Source: Lentzea atacamensis (GTDB lineage Bacteria > Actinomycetota > Actinomycetes > Mycobacteriales > Pseudonocardiaceae). Taken from it: a stretch of 64,000 nucleotides of DNA. How positions within the stretch are numbered: the stretch's first letter is position 1; every line of letters starts with the position of its first letter. A model generated the notes under the pieces. The model made no database searches. It had not been told where the DNA came from and saw only the letters and a program-made list of their open reading frames with translations. The DNA lies in the NCBI RefSeq assembly GCF_003269295.1, contig NZ_QLTT01000009.1, positions 329,853 to 393,852 on the forward strand, in the 5' to 3' direction. Positions 53,908 through 61,773 of this stretch are shown piece by piece. Both the position numbers and the translations under genes were made by a program.

Positions 53908-53941
53908 GCCGGATTCGCCCCTCTGGAGGGGAGAATCCGGC
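53908..53941 (-). terminator. Terminator after leuD
   Basis: GCCGGATTC (53908-53916) pairs with GAATCCGGC (53933-53941), and inside it CCCCTC pairs with GAGGGG, giving a 15-base-pair stem with one internal mismatch and a very tight loop. It begins seven bases after the leuD stop on the minus strand. No T-run follows. Confidence 0.8.
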
Positions 53942-53947
53942 CCCCTC

Positions 53948-54550
53948 TCAGACCGCCTGAAGCGGATCCGTTGTGGGCAACCAAGTCTGGCGATCGCCCT
54001 CGAATGCGCTGATCTCGGCCTCGTGGCGGAGCGTCAAAGCGATGTCGTCGAGGCCTTCCAACAGGCGCCAGCGGGTGTAGTCGTCGATCTCGAACGGGGC
54101 AACCAAGTCCTTGGCGCGGACGGTCTTGTCGGTGAGGTCCACGGTGACCGGCGTGCCGGGCTCCGACTCGAGCAGCTTCCAGAGCAGCTCGACATCGGAC
54201 TGGCTGCACTGCGCCGCCACGAGGCCCTGCTTGCCCGAGTTGCCCCGGAAGATGTCGGCGAACCGGGACGACACGACCACGCGGAAGCCGTAGTCCATCA
54301 ACGCCCAGACGGCGTGTTCCCGAGAGGACCCGGTGCCGAAGTCGGGGCCCGCCACGAGGACGCTGCCCGCCTTGAACGGCTCCTGGTTGAGGACGAAGTG
54401 CTCGTCACCGCGCCAGGCGGCGAAGAGCCCGTCCTCGAACCCGCTGCGGGTCACGCGCTTGAGGTAGACGGCCGGGATGATCTGGTCGGTGTCCACGTTG
54501 GACCTGCGCAGCGGCACGCCGACGCCCGTGTGGGTGGTGAAGGCTTCCAT
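53948..54550 (-). CDS. leuD: 3-isopropylmalate dehydratase small subunit
   Basis: A 200-residue small subunit of isopropylmalate isomerase, step two of leucine synthesis. The swivel-domain motifs are [41 protein letters not shown] and the C-terminal [23 protein letters not shown] 54550 starts two bases after the leuC stop, so leuCD form one operon. It ends in a hairpin terminator. Confidence 0.96.
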   Translation of the reverse strand: MEAFTTHTGVGVPLRRSNVDTDQIIPAVYLKRVTRSGFEDGLFAAWRGDEHFVLNQEPFKAGSVLVAGPDFGTGSSREHAVWALMDYGFRVVVSSRFADIFRGNSGKQGLVAAQCSQSDVELLWKLLESEPGTPVTVDLTDKTVRAKDLVAPFEIDDYTRWRLLEGLDDIALTLRHEAEISAFEGDRQTWLPTTDPLQAV

Positions 54551-54552
54551 GG

Positions 54553-55959
54553 TCAGTTCTCCAGGTCTGCGGGGGCGGAGAGGGTGCCGCGCACGGCCGT
54601 GGCGGCCGCCACGAGGGGCGAGACGAGATGCGTCCTGCCGCCCTTGCCCTGCCTGCCCTCGAAGTTGCGGTTCGAGGTCGACGCGCTGCGCTCGCCGGGG
54701 GCGAGCTGATCCGGGTTCATGCCAAGGCACATCGAGCAGCCCGCCTGGCGCCACTCGGCGCCCGCGTCGAGGAAGACCTTGTCCAGCCCCTCTTCCTCGG
54801 CCTGCTTGCGCACCCGCATCGAACCGGGGACGACCAGCATCCGTACTCCCGAAGCGACGTGCTTGCCCTTGAGCACGTCCGCGGCGGCCCGCAGGTCCTC
54901 GATGCGGCCGTTCGTGCACGAGCCGAGGAAGACGGTGTCCACGCGGATGTCGCGCAGCGGCGTGCCCGGCTCCAGGCCCATGTACGACAGCGCCTTCTCG
55001 GCGGCCACGCGCTCGTTCTCGTCCGCGATCTGCTCGGGGTCGGGGATGCTCGCGCCCAGCGGCAGGCCCTGCCCGGGGTTCGTGCCCCACGTGACGAACG
55101 GCGTCAGCTCGTCGGCGTCGATGTGAACTTCCGCATCGAAAGTCGCGTCGTCGTCAGTGCGCAGCGTCTTCCAGTAGGCGACGGCCGCGTCCCAGTCCGC
55201 GCCGGACGGTGCGTGCGGACGACCCTTGATGTAGTCGAAAGTCGTCTCGTCCGGTGCGATCATGCCGGCGCGCGCGCCCGCCTCGATCGACATGTTGCAG
55301 ACCGTCATGCGCGCTTCCATCGAGAGGTTCTCGATGGCGCGGCCGCGGTACTCGAGCACATAGCCCTGCCCGCCGCCGGTTCCGATCTTCGCGATGACCG
55401 CGAGAATGATGTCCTTGGCCGTGACGCCGGGCTGGAGAGCACCGTCGACGTTGATGGCCATCGTCTTGAACGGACGCAACGGCAACGTCTGCGTCGCCAT
55501 CACGTGTTCCACCTCGGACGTGCCGATGCCGAACGCCAGCGCGCCGAACGCACCGTGCGTGGACGTGTGGCTGTCGCCGCACACAACGGTCATGCCGGGC
55601 TGCGTGAGGCCGAGCTGCGGGCCCACCACGTGGACGATGCCCTGCTCCAGGTCGCCCATCGGGTGCAGCCGCACGCCGAACTCCGCGCAGTTGCGGCGAA
55701 GCGTCTCGACCTGCAGGCGCGAAACTGGGTCCGCGATCGGCTTGTCGATGTCGACGGTCGGGACGTTGTGGTCCTCGGTGGCGATCGTCAGGTCGGGCCT
55801 GCGCAGCTTGCGGTTGGCGAGGCGCAGCCCGTCGAACGCCTGGGGGCTGGTGACTTCGTGCAGCAGATGGAGGTCGATGTAGAGGAGGTCCGGCTCCGCA
55901 CCACTGCCGTGGCGCACAACGTGTGCCTCCCACACCTTCTCCGCGAGCGTGCGGCTCAT
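54553..55959 (-). CDS. leuC: 3-isopropylmalate dehydratase large subunit
   Basis: A 468-residue aconitase-type subunit carrying the 4Fe-4S cluster. Cysteine ligands are in [14 protein letters not shown] and [56 protein letters not shown] and [23 protein letters not shown] mark the active site and substrate region. ATG 55959 ([15 protein letters not shown]) has TAGGAG nine bases upstream and is the family start. It is divergent from the IclR regulator, which probably controls it. Confidence 0.96.
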   Translation of the reverse strand: MSRTLAEKVWEAHVVRHGSGAEPDLLYIDLHLLHEVTSPQAFDGLRLANRKLRRPDLTIATEDHNVPTVDIDKPIADPVSRLQVETLRRNCAEFGVRLHPMGDLEQGIVHVVGPQLGLTQPGMTVVCGDSHTSTHGAFGALAFGIGTSEVEHVMATQTLPLRPFKTMAINVDGALQPGVTAKDIILAVIAKIGTGGGQGYVLEYRGRAIENLSMEARMTVCNMSIEAGARAGMIAPDETTFDYIKGRPHAPSGADWDAAVAYWKTLRTDDDATFDAEVHIDADELTPFVTWGTNPGQGLPLGASIPDPEQIADENERVAAEKALSYMGLEPGTPLRDIRVDTVFLGSCTNGRIEDLRAAADVLKGKHVASGVRMLVVPGSMRVRKQAEEEGLDKVFLDAGAEWRQAGCSMCLGMNPDQLAPGERSASTSNRNFEGRQGKGGRTHLVSPLVAAATAVRGTLSAPADLEN

Positions 55960-55980
55960 CGCGACATCTCCTACATCCTG

Positions 55981-56052
55981 GTCCCACATCATGGACGTGC
56001 CGACAGATCTGGACTTCTCACTGTCTGGGAAGTTAGTATCGGCTTGTGGGAC
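55981..56052. promoter_or_regulatory. Candidate paired regulator sites between leuC and iclR
   Basis: GTCCCACA (55981-55988) and TGTGGGAC (56045-56052) are perfect inverse copies 56 bases apart, bracketing the leuC/iclR divergent promoter region. The second overlaps the iclR start codon. Their spacing would suit a looped or cooperative regulator. Other partial palindromes (CAGATCTG at 56004) lie between them. No binding protein is proven. Confidence 0.4.
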
Positions 56053-56747
56053 AGCATAGCGGGATCGGCGTGCTGGACAAGGCAGTGGCCGTCTTGAACG
56101 CCGTAGCAAAAGATCCATGTGGCCTGGCCGAGTTGTGCAATCGCACCGGCCTGCCGCGAGCGACCGCGCACCGCCTGGCCGTGGGCCTCGAGGTGCACCG
56201 GTTGCTGCGCCGCGGCTCCGACGGCCGCTGGCGTCCTGGCGCGGCACTGGCAGAACTGGCGGGCGGGGCAACGGACCCGTTGCTCGACGCCGCCTCCTCC
56301 GTGCTGCCACGCCTGCGCGACATCACCGGCGAGAGCGTCCAGCTCTACCGCCGCGACGGCATGCAGCGCGTCTGCGTCTCGGCCGCCGAGCCTCCCTCCG
56401 GCTTGCGCGACACCGTCCCCATCGGCGCCCGCCTCCCGATGACCGCCGGCTCCGGCGCCAAGGTCCTGGCCGCCTGGTCGGACCCTGGCACCCAGCGCGC
56501 CGTTCTCGCCGACGCCGTTTACGGCGAACGCACTCTCCTGGAAGTCCGCCGCCGAGGCTGGGCACAAAGCGTGGCCGAACGCGAACCAGGCGTGGCCTCG
56601 GTCTCAGCCCCAGTGCGAGACTCCTCCGGCACCGTGGTGGCAGCCGTCTCCGTAAGCGGCCCCATCGACCGAATGGGCCGACGTCCTGGCGCCCGCTGGG
56701 CAGCCGACCTCCTAGCAGCAGCCGAGGCCCTCCAAAGCCGCCTCTAA
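56046..56747 (+). CDS. IclR-family transcriptional regulator of leuCD (LtbR/NdgR type)
   Basis: A 233-residue IclR regulator. N-terminal helix-turn-helix [39 protein letters not shown], summarised as [18 protein letters not shown], is followed by the effector domain with [41 protein letters not shown] and [22 protein letters not shown]. It is divergent from leuC, as NdgR in Streptomyces and LtbR in Corynebacterium, which control leucine biosynthesis. GTG 56046. After the stop, a gene-free region runs to the tRNA terminator. Confidence 0.9.
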   Translation: MGQHSGIGVLDKAVAVLNAVAKDPCGLAELCNRTGLPRATAHRLAVGLEVHRLLRRGSDGRWRPGAALAELAGGATDPLLDAASSVLPRLRDITGESVQLYRRDGMQRVCVSAAEPPSGLRDTVPIGARLPMTAGSGAKVLAAWSDPGTQRAVLADAVYGERTLLEVRRRGWAQSVAEREPGVASVSAPVRDSSGTVVAAVSVSGPIDRMGRRPGARWAADLLAAAEALQSRL

Positions 56748-57355
56748 AGCACCAACGCCAAGCGGCCGTCCTCCCCACAGGGAAGGGCGGCCGCACGCGT
56801 AACCACCCAACGACACGCCGCAACTCCCCCACGACACGCGGTACAACCCCGGATGCCCGCCAGAGCACGCCAAGGCGCACAGCGATGGCGATGGCGGCCA
56901 CAACCGGCCGGCGAAGGACGCACAAGGCACAGCGACACCGCGACACAACCGCCGCGGCCACAACGGGGCAGGGCCGGAACGAAGCCCGCAAGCGCCCAAC
57001 GATTCGACGCGCGAACGTCAGCACAGCCCCCGTGAGGTCCATCGGATCGTGAGCCGCGCGAACGCCACCGCAAGCCCTGCGAGGCGATCGGATTGTGATC
57101 CCCACGCAAACCCGGGATACCCCGGTCACAGTTAGCCGCCTCACCCGGCAGGTATCCCACCAACATTCCCAGGCGGGCGAAACGAAGCCCAAAGAATTGG
57201 CATCCACCATTCCAAGGTGATCCCAGTCTCACCCAGGGATTCCGGCGAGCGAAGCGAAGCCCCCACTCCCACGATGTTCAACCTACGGGGGTCCGGGGGG
57301 CGAAGCCCTCCCGGCTGGGGGTCTGGGGGCTCGGCCCCCAGAAGACAAATGCGAA
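56748..57355. other. Gene-free C-rich region
   Basis: About 600 bases between iclR and the tRNA terminator contain no convincing gene. Long open frames on both strands follow simple ACGACAC/GCCACAAC-like repeats and lack start signals. Two similar motifs, ATTCCCAGGCGGGCGAAACG (57167) and ATTCCGGCGAGCGAAGCGAA (57239), occur near the end. A hairpin CTGGGGGC (57323-57330) with GCCCCCAG (57334-57341) lies close to the tRNA end. Confidence 0.6.
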
Positions 57356-57390
57356 AGAGGCCCGTCGACGTTTTCCGTCGACAGGCCTCT
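57356..57390 (-). terminator. Terminator of the tRNA transcript
   Basis: Bases 57356-57370 (AGAGGCC then CGTCGACG) pair with 57376-57390 (CGTCGAC then GGCCTCT) with one mismatch and a five-base loop. On the minus strand it is directly downstream of tRNA-Glu and is followed by a short T-run (TTT). Confidence 0.8.
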
Positions 57391-57400
57391 CCCACCTCTG

Positions 57401-57473
57401 TAGCCCCGAAGGGATTCGAACCCTCGCTACCGCCTTGAGAGGGCGGCGTCCTAGGCCGCTAGACGACGGGGCC
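57401..57473 (-). tRNA. tRNA-Glu (anticodon CTC)
   Basis: The minus strand folds as a 73-base cloverleaf. Acceptor stem GGCCCCG pairs with CGGGGCT (with a G-T first pair), discriminator A. The anticodon arm GCCGCCCTCTCAAGGCGG shows CTC at the centre of the loop. The T arm is GAGGGTTCGAATCCCTT. No CCA is encoded. The position after leuCD/iclR matches other actinobacteria. Confidence 0.93.
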
Positions 57474-57601
57474 CTAGAACTTCCTGCTGGTTTTGAACCT
57501 TATCAGATCACTCTGTCCGGTCCAAATCCGGCTATTCAGTTCTTCTTCTTGCTTTGTTACCGGCTCCGGAAGCTTACCCGAGGGCAGTTCTTCCGCAGCA
57601 G

Positions 57602-57673
57602 CTGGGGTACCAGGACTCGAACCTAGACTAACTGAACCAGAATCAGTCGTGCTGCCAATTACACCATACCCCA
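57602..57673 (-). tRNA. tRNA-Gln (anticodon CTG)
   Basis: The minus strand gives a 72-base cloverleaf. Acceptor stem TGGGGTA pairs with TACCCCA, discriminator G. The anticodon arm ACTGATTCTGGTTCAGT has CTG in the loop. T arm CTAGGTTCGAGTCCTGG. It is upstream of tRNA-Glu on the same strand, 128 bases apart, and the pair probably shares one transcript. No CCA is encoded. Confidence 0.93.
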
Positions 57674-57770
57674 TTGGCTTTCACGATCGACTTCGGTTCC
57701 CCGTGGAGTTCCGAGCCCCTCGTTGCTGCCGGGAGAAATACTAGACCACGTGGCCACCAGAAGTGAAATC

Positions 57771-57806
57771 GGCCCCCACCTGCAGGCAAACGAGCAGGTG
57801 AGGGCC
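57771..57806 (-). terminator. Terminator after the HAD hydrolase gene
   Basis: GGCCCCCACCTGC (57771-57783) pairs with GCAGGTGAGGGCC (57794-57806), 12 of 13 bases, with a ten-base loop. It begins 26 bases after the hydrolase stop on the minus strand and precedes the tRNA genes. Confidence 0.75.
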
Positions 57807-57832
57807 GGTCTCAGGGCTGTTCCGCCGAGAGG

Positions 57833-58570
57833 TCAGGCGGTGGCGGCGGAGAGCTCGCACACGAGGAGCTCCGGAAGTTCCGCCAGCGACGTGATCGAGG
57901 ACAGGCCGGCGGGCAACGTGCCGCCGGTCGGACCTGTCCGGTTGATCCAAACGCCGTGCATCCCGGCGTCACGGGCACCGATGGCGTCGGCGTGCAGGCG
58001 GTCTCCCACGTGAACCGTGTCGCCGGGCGGGACGCCCAGGGCCAGGCACGCCGTGTGGAAGATCACGCGGTCCGGCTTGGCGCAGCCCACCTCACCCGCG
58101 ATCAGGACGGCGTCGAAGTAGGCCGAGAGTCCGAGCTGGGCGATCTTCACGCGCTGGTGACGGCCAGAGGCGTTGCTGATCGCGGCGATCGGAAGGCCCG
58201 TGGCGCGCAGCCAGTCGAGCATCGGGATCACGTCCGGGAAAAGACACCACCCCGCGGAGAGGACCTCCTGGCGGAACAGCTCACGGCGGGTGGCTTCCTC
58301 CAGCGTCAGCTCTTCGCCGAGAGCGGCGAAGAAGGCCTGGGTGCGGATGTTGCGCATCGACTCGTACTGGAGTTCACCAGCCAACTGGCGGGACACGTGG
58401 TCGTCGGTGATTCGCTGCCACAACGACCAGGCGTCGGCGTTACCGACCATCGAGGCCAACGCGGCGCGCGATGAAGTGCTGTAGTCGACAAGTGTGTCGT
58501 CGACATCCAGGCAGACAGCGCGGATCTCGCCGGTTCTCTTACGCGTGAAAGTCGGGGACGCAGTTGTCAC
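57833..58570 (-). CDS. HAD-superfamily hydrolase
   Basis: A 245-residue haloacid dehalogenase-like phosphatase. Motif I is AVCLDVDDTLVDYS (DxDxT, both Asp present), motif II AAISNASGRH (Ser), the conserved Lys in EVGCAKPDRVIF and motif IV in VHVGDRLHADAIGARDAGMHGVW. An all-helical cap inserts after motif I (LWQRITDDHVSRQLAG...). It has the family length of subclass I phosphatases. GTG 58570. It is a single gene, with a terminator before the tRNAs. The substrate is unknown. Confidence 0.85.
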   Translation of the reverse strand: MTTASPTFTRKRTGEIRAVCLDVDDTLVDYSTSSRAALASMVGNADAWSLWQRITDDHVSRQLAGELQYESMRNIRTQAFFAALGEELTLEEATRRELFRQEVLSAGWCLFPDVIPMLDWLRATGLPIAAISNASGRHQRVKIAQLGLSAYFDAVLIAGEVGCAKPDRVIFHTACLALGVPPGDTVHVGDRLHADAIGARDAGMHGVWINRTGPTGGTLPAGLSSITSLAELPELLVCELSAATA

Positions 58571-58879
58571 CCCGTGAGGCTAGGTGTGAGTGGGCCTCGT
58601 CCGATTCGGCTAACGAGGTGATTCCTATAGGTCCTTGCACGATCAAGAAGACCTTGAGGCTCCGAACGAACTAGTCAGACTCGTCCGGGCGCCAAAAGCA
58701 ATCACCCGGTCGAGTGTTGTTGGGCAACCGTGCAGTTGCCCGAACGGGCCGTTCCGCGAACGCGACACCATAGCCCGTACAAGGACATTTCGCACAAGCC
58801 GCAACCGTTTTGGGGCCTGGGTTCCCAGACTGTCCACAGTGGAGCCAGGCGGAGCGAGCCGCGTCACCCCCGAACCAGC
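58571..58879. other. Intergenic region between HAD hydrolase and monooxygenase
   Basis: This part of the 375-base divergent gap contains no gene. It holds the HAD promoter side and a G-C pairing GGGCAAC (58716-58722) with GTTGCCC (58734-58740 by reading) that may be a small hairpin or operator. The monooxygenase promoter candidate follows at 58880. Confidence 0.4.
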
Positions 58880-58908
58880 TTGACGCACCCGGCGATCAAG
58901 AGCATGCT
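58880..58908 (+). promoter_or_regulatory. Candidate promoter of the flavin monooxygenase gene
   Basis: TTGACG (58880-58885) and CATGCT (58903-58908) are spaced by 17 bases, a reasonable primary-sigma promoter, 37 bases before the start codon. A short inverted repeat TTCAAC/GTTGAA (58916-58921 and 58926-58931) just downstream could be an operator. Confidence 0.45.
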
Positions 58909-58945
58909 GGGTTTATTCAACAGCAGTTGAAAAGAGGGGATCGAC

Positions 58946-60202
58946 ATGGAGAGGACCACCTGCCTCGTCGTCGGAGGCGGACCTGCGGGAATGGTGCTGG
59001 GGCTGCTGCTGGCGCGCGGTGGCGTGGAGGTCACGGTGCTGGAGAAGCACGCCGACTTCCTGCGCGACTTCCGCGGCGACACGGTGCACGCGTCGACGCT
59101 CACGCTCATGGACGAACTGGGGCTGGGGCCCGCGTTCGAGCAGGTGCCGCACCAGGACGTGGACAAGATCGAGGCGCTGCTCGACGGCGGCGCCAAGGCC
59201 ACGATCGCCGACCTGTCGCGGCTTCCCGGCCCGAACAAGCGCATCGCGATGGTGCCGCAGTGGGACTTCCTGGACCTGCTGGCGGACGCGGGCAAGCTCG
59301 AGCCGTCGTTCACGTTGAGGATGAACACCGAGGTCACCGGGATCACCAAGCAGGGCAACAGGGTCACGGGCGTGACCTACCGCGACCGCGTCGACGGGCA
59401 CGAGGGCGAGATCGCCGCGGACCTCGTCGTCGCGGCGGACGGGCGTGGCTCGATCCTGCGCGCTGCGGTCGACCTGCCGGTCTACCGCTTCGGCGCGCCG
59501 ATGGACGTGTGGTGGTTCCGCTTGCCGCGCAACGAGAGCGACCCCGTCAAGGGTGGCGCCGGGCGGTTCAGCGCCGGCAGCGGCATGGTGCTCATCCCGC
59601 GCGGCGAGTACTTCCAGTGCGCCTTCCTGATCCGCAAGGGCACGGACCGGCAGCTGCGCGCGGAAGGCGTGGAGAAGTTCCGCGAGCGCGTGGTCACGCT
59701 CATCCCGTGGCTCGCCGACCGCGTGCACCACATCGAGTCGATCGACGACGCGAAGCTGCTCGACGTGAAACTGGACCGGTTGCGGCGCTGGCACGTCGAC
59801 GGCCTGTTGTGCATCGGTGACGCGGCGCACGCGATGTCGCCGGTCGGCGGGGTGGGGATCAACCTGGCCGTGCAGGACGCGGTCGCCACCGCCAGGCTGC
59901 TCGCGAGGCCGTTGCGCCAGGGCAGGGTGACGAGCGAGACGCTCGCGAAGGTGCGCAGGCGGCGCCTGTTCCCGACGATGGTGATCCAGACGATGCAGCG
60001 GGTGATCCACCGGCTGTTCCTCGGCCGCAAGCTCAACAGCGCCGAGACGGTCTCGTCGACCGGCATGCCGTTCATGCTCGAGGCCGCCCAGCGGTTGCCG
60101 TTCCTGCAGGCGGTACCGGCCTACGTGATCGCGATCGGCCCTCGCCCGGAGCACGCGCCGGAGTTCGCACGCAGGAAGCCGCAGACGATCGCCAGGTCGT
60201 GA
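58946..60202 (+). CDS. FAD-dependent aromatic hydroxylase/monooxygenase
   Basis: A 418-residue flavoprotein of the p-hydroxybenzoate hydroxylase class. GxGxxG FAD motif CLVVGGGPAGMVLGLLLARG (residues about 6-25), the DG motif VVAADGRGSILR near 160, and the GD motif LCIGDAAHAMSPVGGVGINLAVQDA near 288 are intact. It uses NADPH and oxygen to hydroxylate an aromatic or polyketide ring. ATG 58946 has AGGGG seven bases upstream. The LuxR regulator gene ends five bases after it on the opposite strand. No biosynthetic cluster is visible, so the substrate is open. Confidence 0.87.
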   Translation: MERTTCLVVGGGPAGMVLGLLLARGGVEVTVLEKHADFLRDFRGDTVHASTLTLMDELGLGPAFEQVPHQDVDKIEALLDGGAKATIADLSRLPGPNKRIAMVPQWDFLDLLADAGKLEPSFTLRMNTEVTGITKQGNRVTGVTYRDRVDGHEGEIAADLVVAADGRGSILRAAVDLPVYRFGAPMDVWWFRLPRNESDPVKGGAGRFSAGSGMVLIPRGEYFQCAFLIRKGTDRQLRAEGVEKFRERVVTLIPWLADRVHHIESIDDAKLLDVKLDRLRRWHVDGLLCIGDAAHAMSPVGGVGINLAVQDAVATARLLARPLRQGRVTSETLAKVRRRRLFPTMVIQTMQRVIHRLFLGRKLNSAETVSSTGMPFMLEAAQRLPFLQAVPAYVIAIGPRPEHAPEFARRKPQTIARS

Positions 60203-60207
60203 CCGTT

Positions 60208-60867
60208 CTAAGTCGCCACGAAAGCCTCGGAGGACTCGCCGAGCACCATCGCCACGGCGTGGGCCCGGTCCCGGGCACCCAGCTTGCGCAGGATCGCCTT
60301 CACGTGGGTCTTCACGGTGTCGTTGCTGATGAAGAGCCGCTGGGCGATGCGGGCGTTGTCCATGCCCTTCGCCATCTCGGCCAGCACGTCGAACTCGCGG
60401 GCCGACAGCTGGGCGAGCGAGGCGGGCGGAGGCATCCGCGCCGGCAGGCGGGCCAGCGATCCCACCCGCGCGTCGATCGTGGCGGGAGCGCCCCGCACCG
60501 CGGCCGCGATCAGGGGTAACAGCTCGGCCACTGGCGAGGTTTTCAGCAGGTAGGCCACGGCGCCGGCGTCCAGCGCCGCGCGGGCCCAGCTCGGACTGTC
60601 CGCATTGGACAGCACGACGACACGGGCGCTCGGCCGGTACTGCGCCGTGTCCCGCACGGTGCGCAGCGGCCCGGCGCCCGGCACGTCGAAGTCCGTGACG
60701 ACCAGGTCCACCAGGACGCTGCGCAAACAACGCGCGGCATCAGCCACGGTGTGGGCGATGCCCACAACGCGGAAGCAGTGCGTGCGATGCAGCGAGATGC
60801 GCAGCCCCTCGGTGATGAGCTGCGAACCGTCGACGAGCAACACACGGGTGGACGCCAGGTCCGTCAT
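60208..60867 (-). CDS. NarL/FixJ-type (LuxR) response regulator, atypical receiver
   Basis: A 219-residue regulator. The receiver domain begins TRVLLVDGSQLITEGL, where the usual second acidic residue (DD/DE) is replaced by Gly. The phospho-acceptor Asp in LVVTDFDVPG, Ser in VVLSNAD and Lys in AYLLKTS remain. The C-terminal LuxR HTH reads LSAREFDVLAEMAKGMDNARIAQRLFISNDTVKTHVKAILRKLG, given as LSAREFDVLAEMAKGMDNA and ISNDTVKTHVKAILRKLG. ATG 60867. No histidine kinase adjoins it, so it is an orphan regulator that may be insensitive to phosphorylation. It is convergent with the monooxygenase gene. Confidence 0.85.
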   Translation of the reverse strand: MTDLASTRVLLVDGSQLITEGLRISLHRTHCFRVVGIAHTVADAARCLRSVLVDLVVTDFDVPGAGPLRTVRDTAQYRPSARVVVLSNADSPSWARAALDAGAVAYLLKTSPVAELLPLIAAAVRGAPATIDARVGSLARLPARMPPPASLAQLSAREFDVLAEMAKGMDNARIAQRLFISNDTVKTHVKAILRKLGARDRAHAVAMVLGESSEAFVAT

Positions 60868-60934
60868 GACACCGGGAAGTTACTAGCGGGTACCCGGGTG
60901 CGTAAGCTGCCGAGCGCCGGATTGCTCCGTACGG

Positions 60935-61693
60935 CTACCTATTTGCGACCGGATTGGTGAGCGTGCCAAGGCCGTCCACAGTCACGGAGACCGTCTGTCC
61001 GGCCCTCATCGGTCCGACGCCGGCCGGCGTCCCGGTGAGGATCACGTCGCCGGGAAGCAGCGTCATGATCCCGGAGACGTACGCGATGAGCGACGGAATG
61101 TCGTGCACCATCAACGAAGTACGCCCGTCCTGCTTGACCTCCCCGTCGAGCTCGGTGACGACGCGGACGTCGGAGGGGTCGAACTCGGTCTCGATGAACG
61201 GACCCATCGGGCAGAACGTGTCAAAACCCTTGGCACGCGTGAACTGCACGTCCTTCTTCTGCAGGTCGCGCGCGGTGACATCGTTGGCGATGGTGTAGCC
61301 CATCACCACGCTCATCGCCTTGGCCTTCGAGACCTCGCGGCACGGCTGGCCGATGATGACCGCCAGCTCGCCCTCGAAGTCCACGCGCTCGGACGCGGCC
61401 GGGATCTTGATCTCGACGTTCGGCCCGACGACCGACGTGTTGGGCTTCAGGAAGACCAGCGGTTCCGCGGGGACCTCGTTGCCGAGCTCCGCCGCGTGGT
61501 CCGCGTAGTTGCGGCCGATGCCGATGATCTTGGTCGGCAGGATCGGCGCCAGCAGCCTGACGTCGGCCAAGGGCCACTTGCGGCCGGTGAACGTGGGCGT
61601 GCCGAAGGGGTGTTCGGCGATCTCTGCGGCTTCCTCGCCGTGAACGGCGACGAAAGCAACGCCTTGAGGATGAGCGATTCGGGCAATGCGCAC
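60935..61693 (-). CDS. Fumarylacetoacetate hydrolase-family protein
   Basis: A 252-residue FAH-family enzyme. N-terminal small domain [19 protein letters not shown], then the core with [29 protein letters not shown], the metal-binding [18 protein letters not shown] (E-x-E), [17 protein letters not shown] and [12 protein letters not shown] at the end. Members cleave C-C bonds or hydrate 2-keto acids in aromatic catabolism. GTG 61693 has AAGG eight bases upstream. It lies 80 bases downstream of the cimA stop, on the same strand, past a hairpin. It corresponds by place to Rv2993c in mycobacteria. Confidence 0.87.
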   Translation of the reverse strand: MRIARIAHPQGVAFVAVHGEEAAEIAEHPFGTPTFTGRKWPLADVRLLAPILPTKIIGIGRNYADHAAELGNEVPAEPLVFLKPNTSVVGPNVEIKIPAASERVDFEGELAVIIGQPCREVSKAKAMSVVMGYTIANDVTARDLQKKDVQFTRAKGFDTFCPMGPFIETEFDPSDVRVVTELDGEVKQDGRTSLMVHDIPSLIAYVSGIMTLLPGDVILTGTPAGVGPMRAGQTVSVTVDGLGTLTNPVANR

Positions 61694-61724
61694 GTATACA
61701 ACCTTAGACGGTGTCCCTGCAGAC

Positions 61725-61746
61725 GCCCCGGCGCTTCCTCCGGGGC
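61725..61746 (-). terminator. Hairpin after cimA
   Basis: GCCCCGG (61725-61731) pairs with CCGGGGC (61740-61746) with an eight-base loop, between the cimA stop and the FAH gene. Short and without T-run, so only a possible terminator. Confidence 0.45.
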
Positions 61747-61773
61747 AACACACACTCTGTACTGGTTACCCGT

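Noticed and set aside
56323-57210. 295-codon minus-strand frame overlapping the end of iclR
   Set aside because: It is made of Arg/Gly-rich low-complexity sequence, overlaps a clear IclR protein and lacks a ribosome-binding site.
57323-57341. att site or mobile element beside tRNA-Glu
   Set aside because: The repeated G/C blocks make a simple hairpin. No duplicated tRNA end, integrase or transposase was found.
58946-60867. Biosynthetic gene cluster around the flavin monooxygenase
   Set aside because: Only one tailoring-type enzyme and one regulator are present. Flanking genes are housekeeping, with no synthase, cyclase or transporter.
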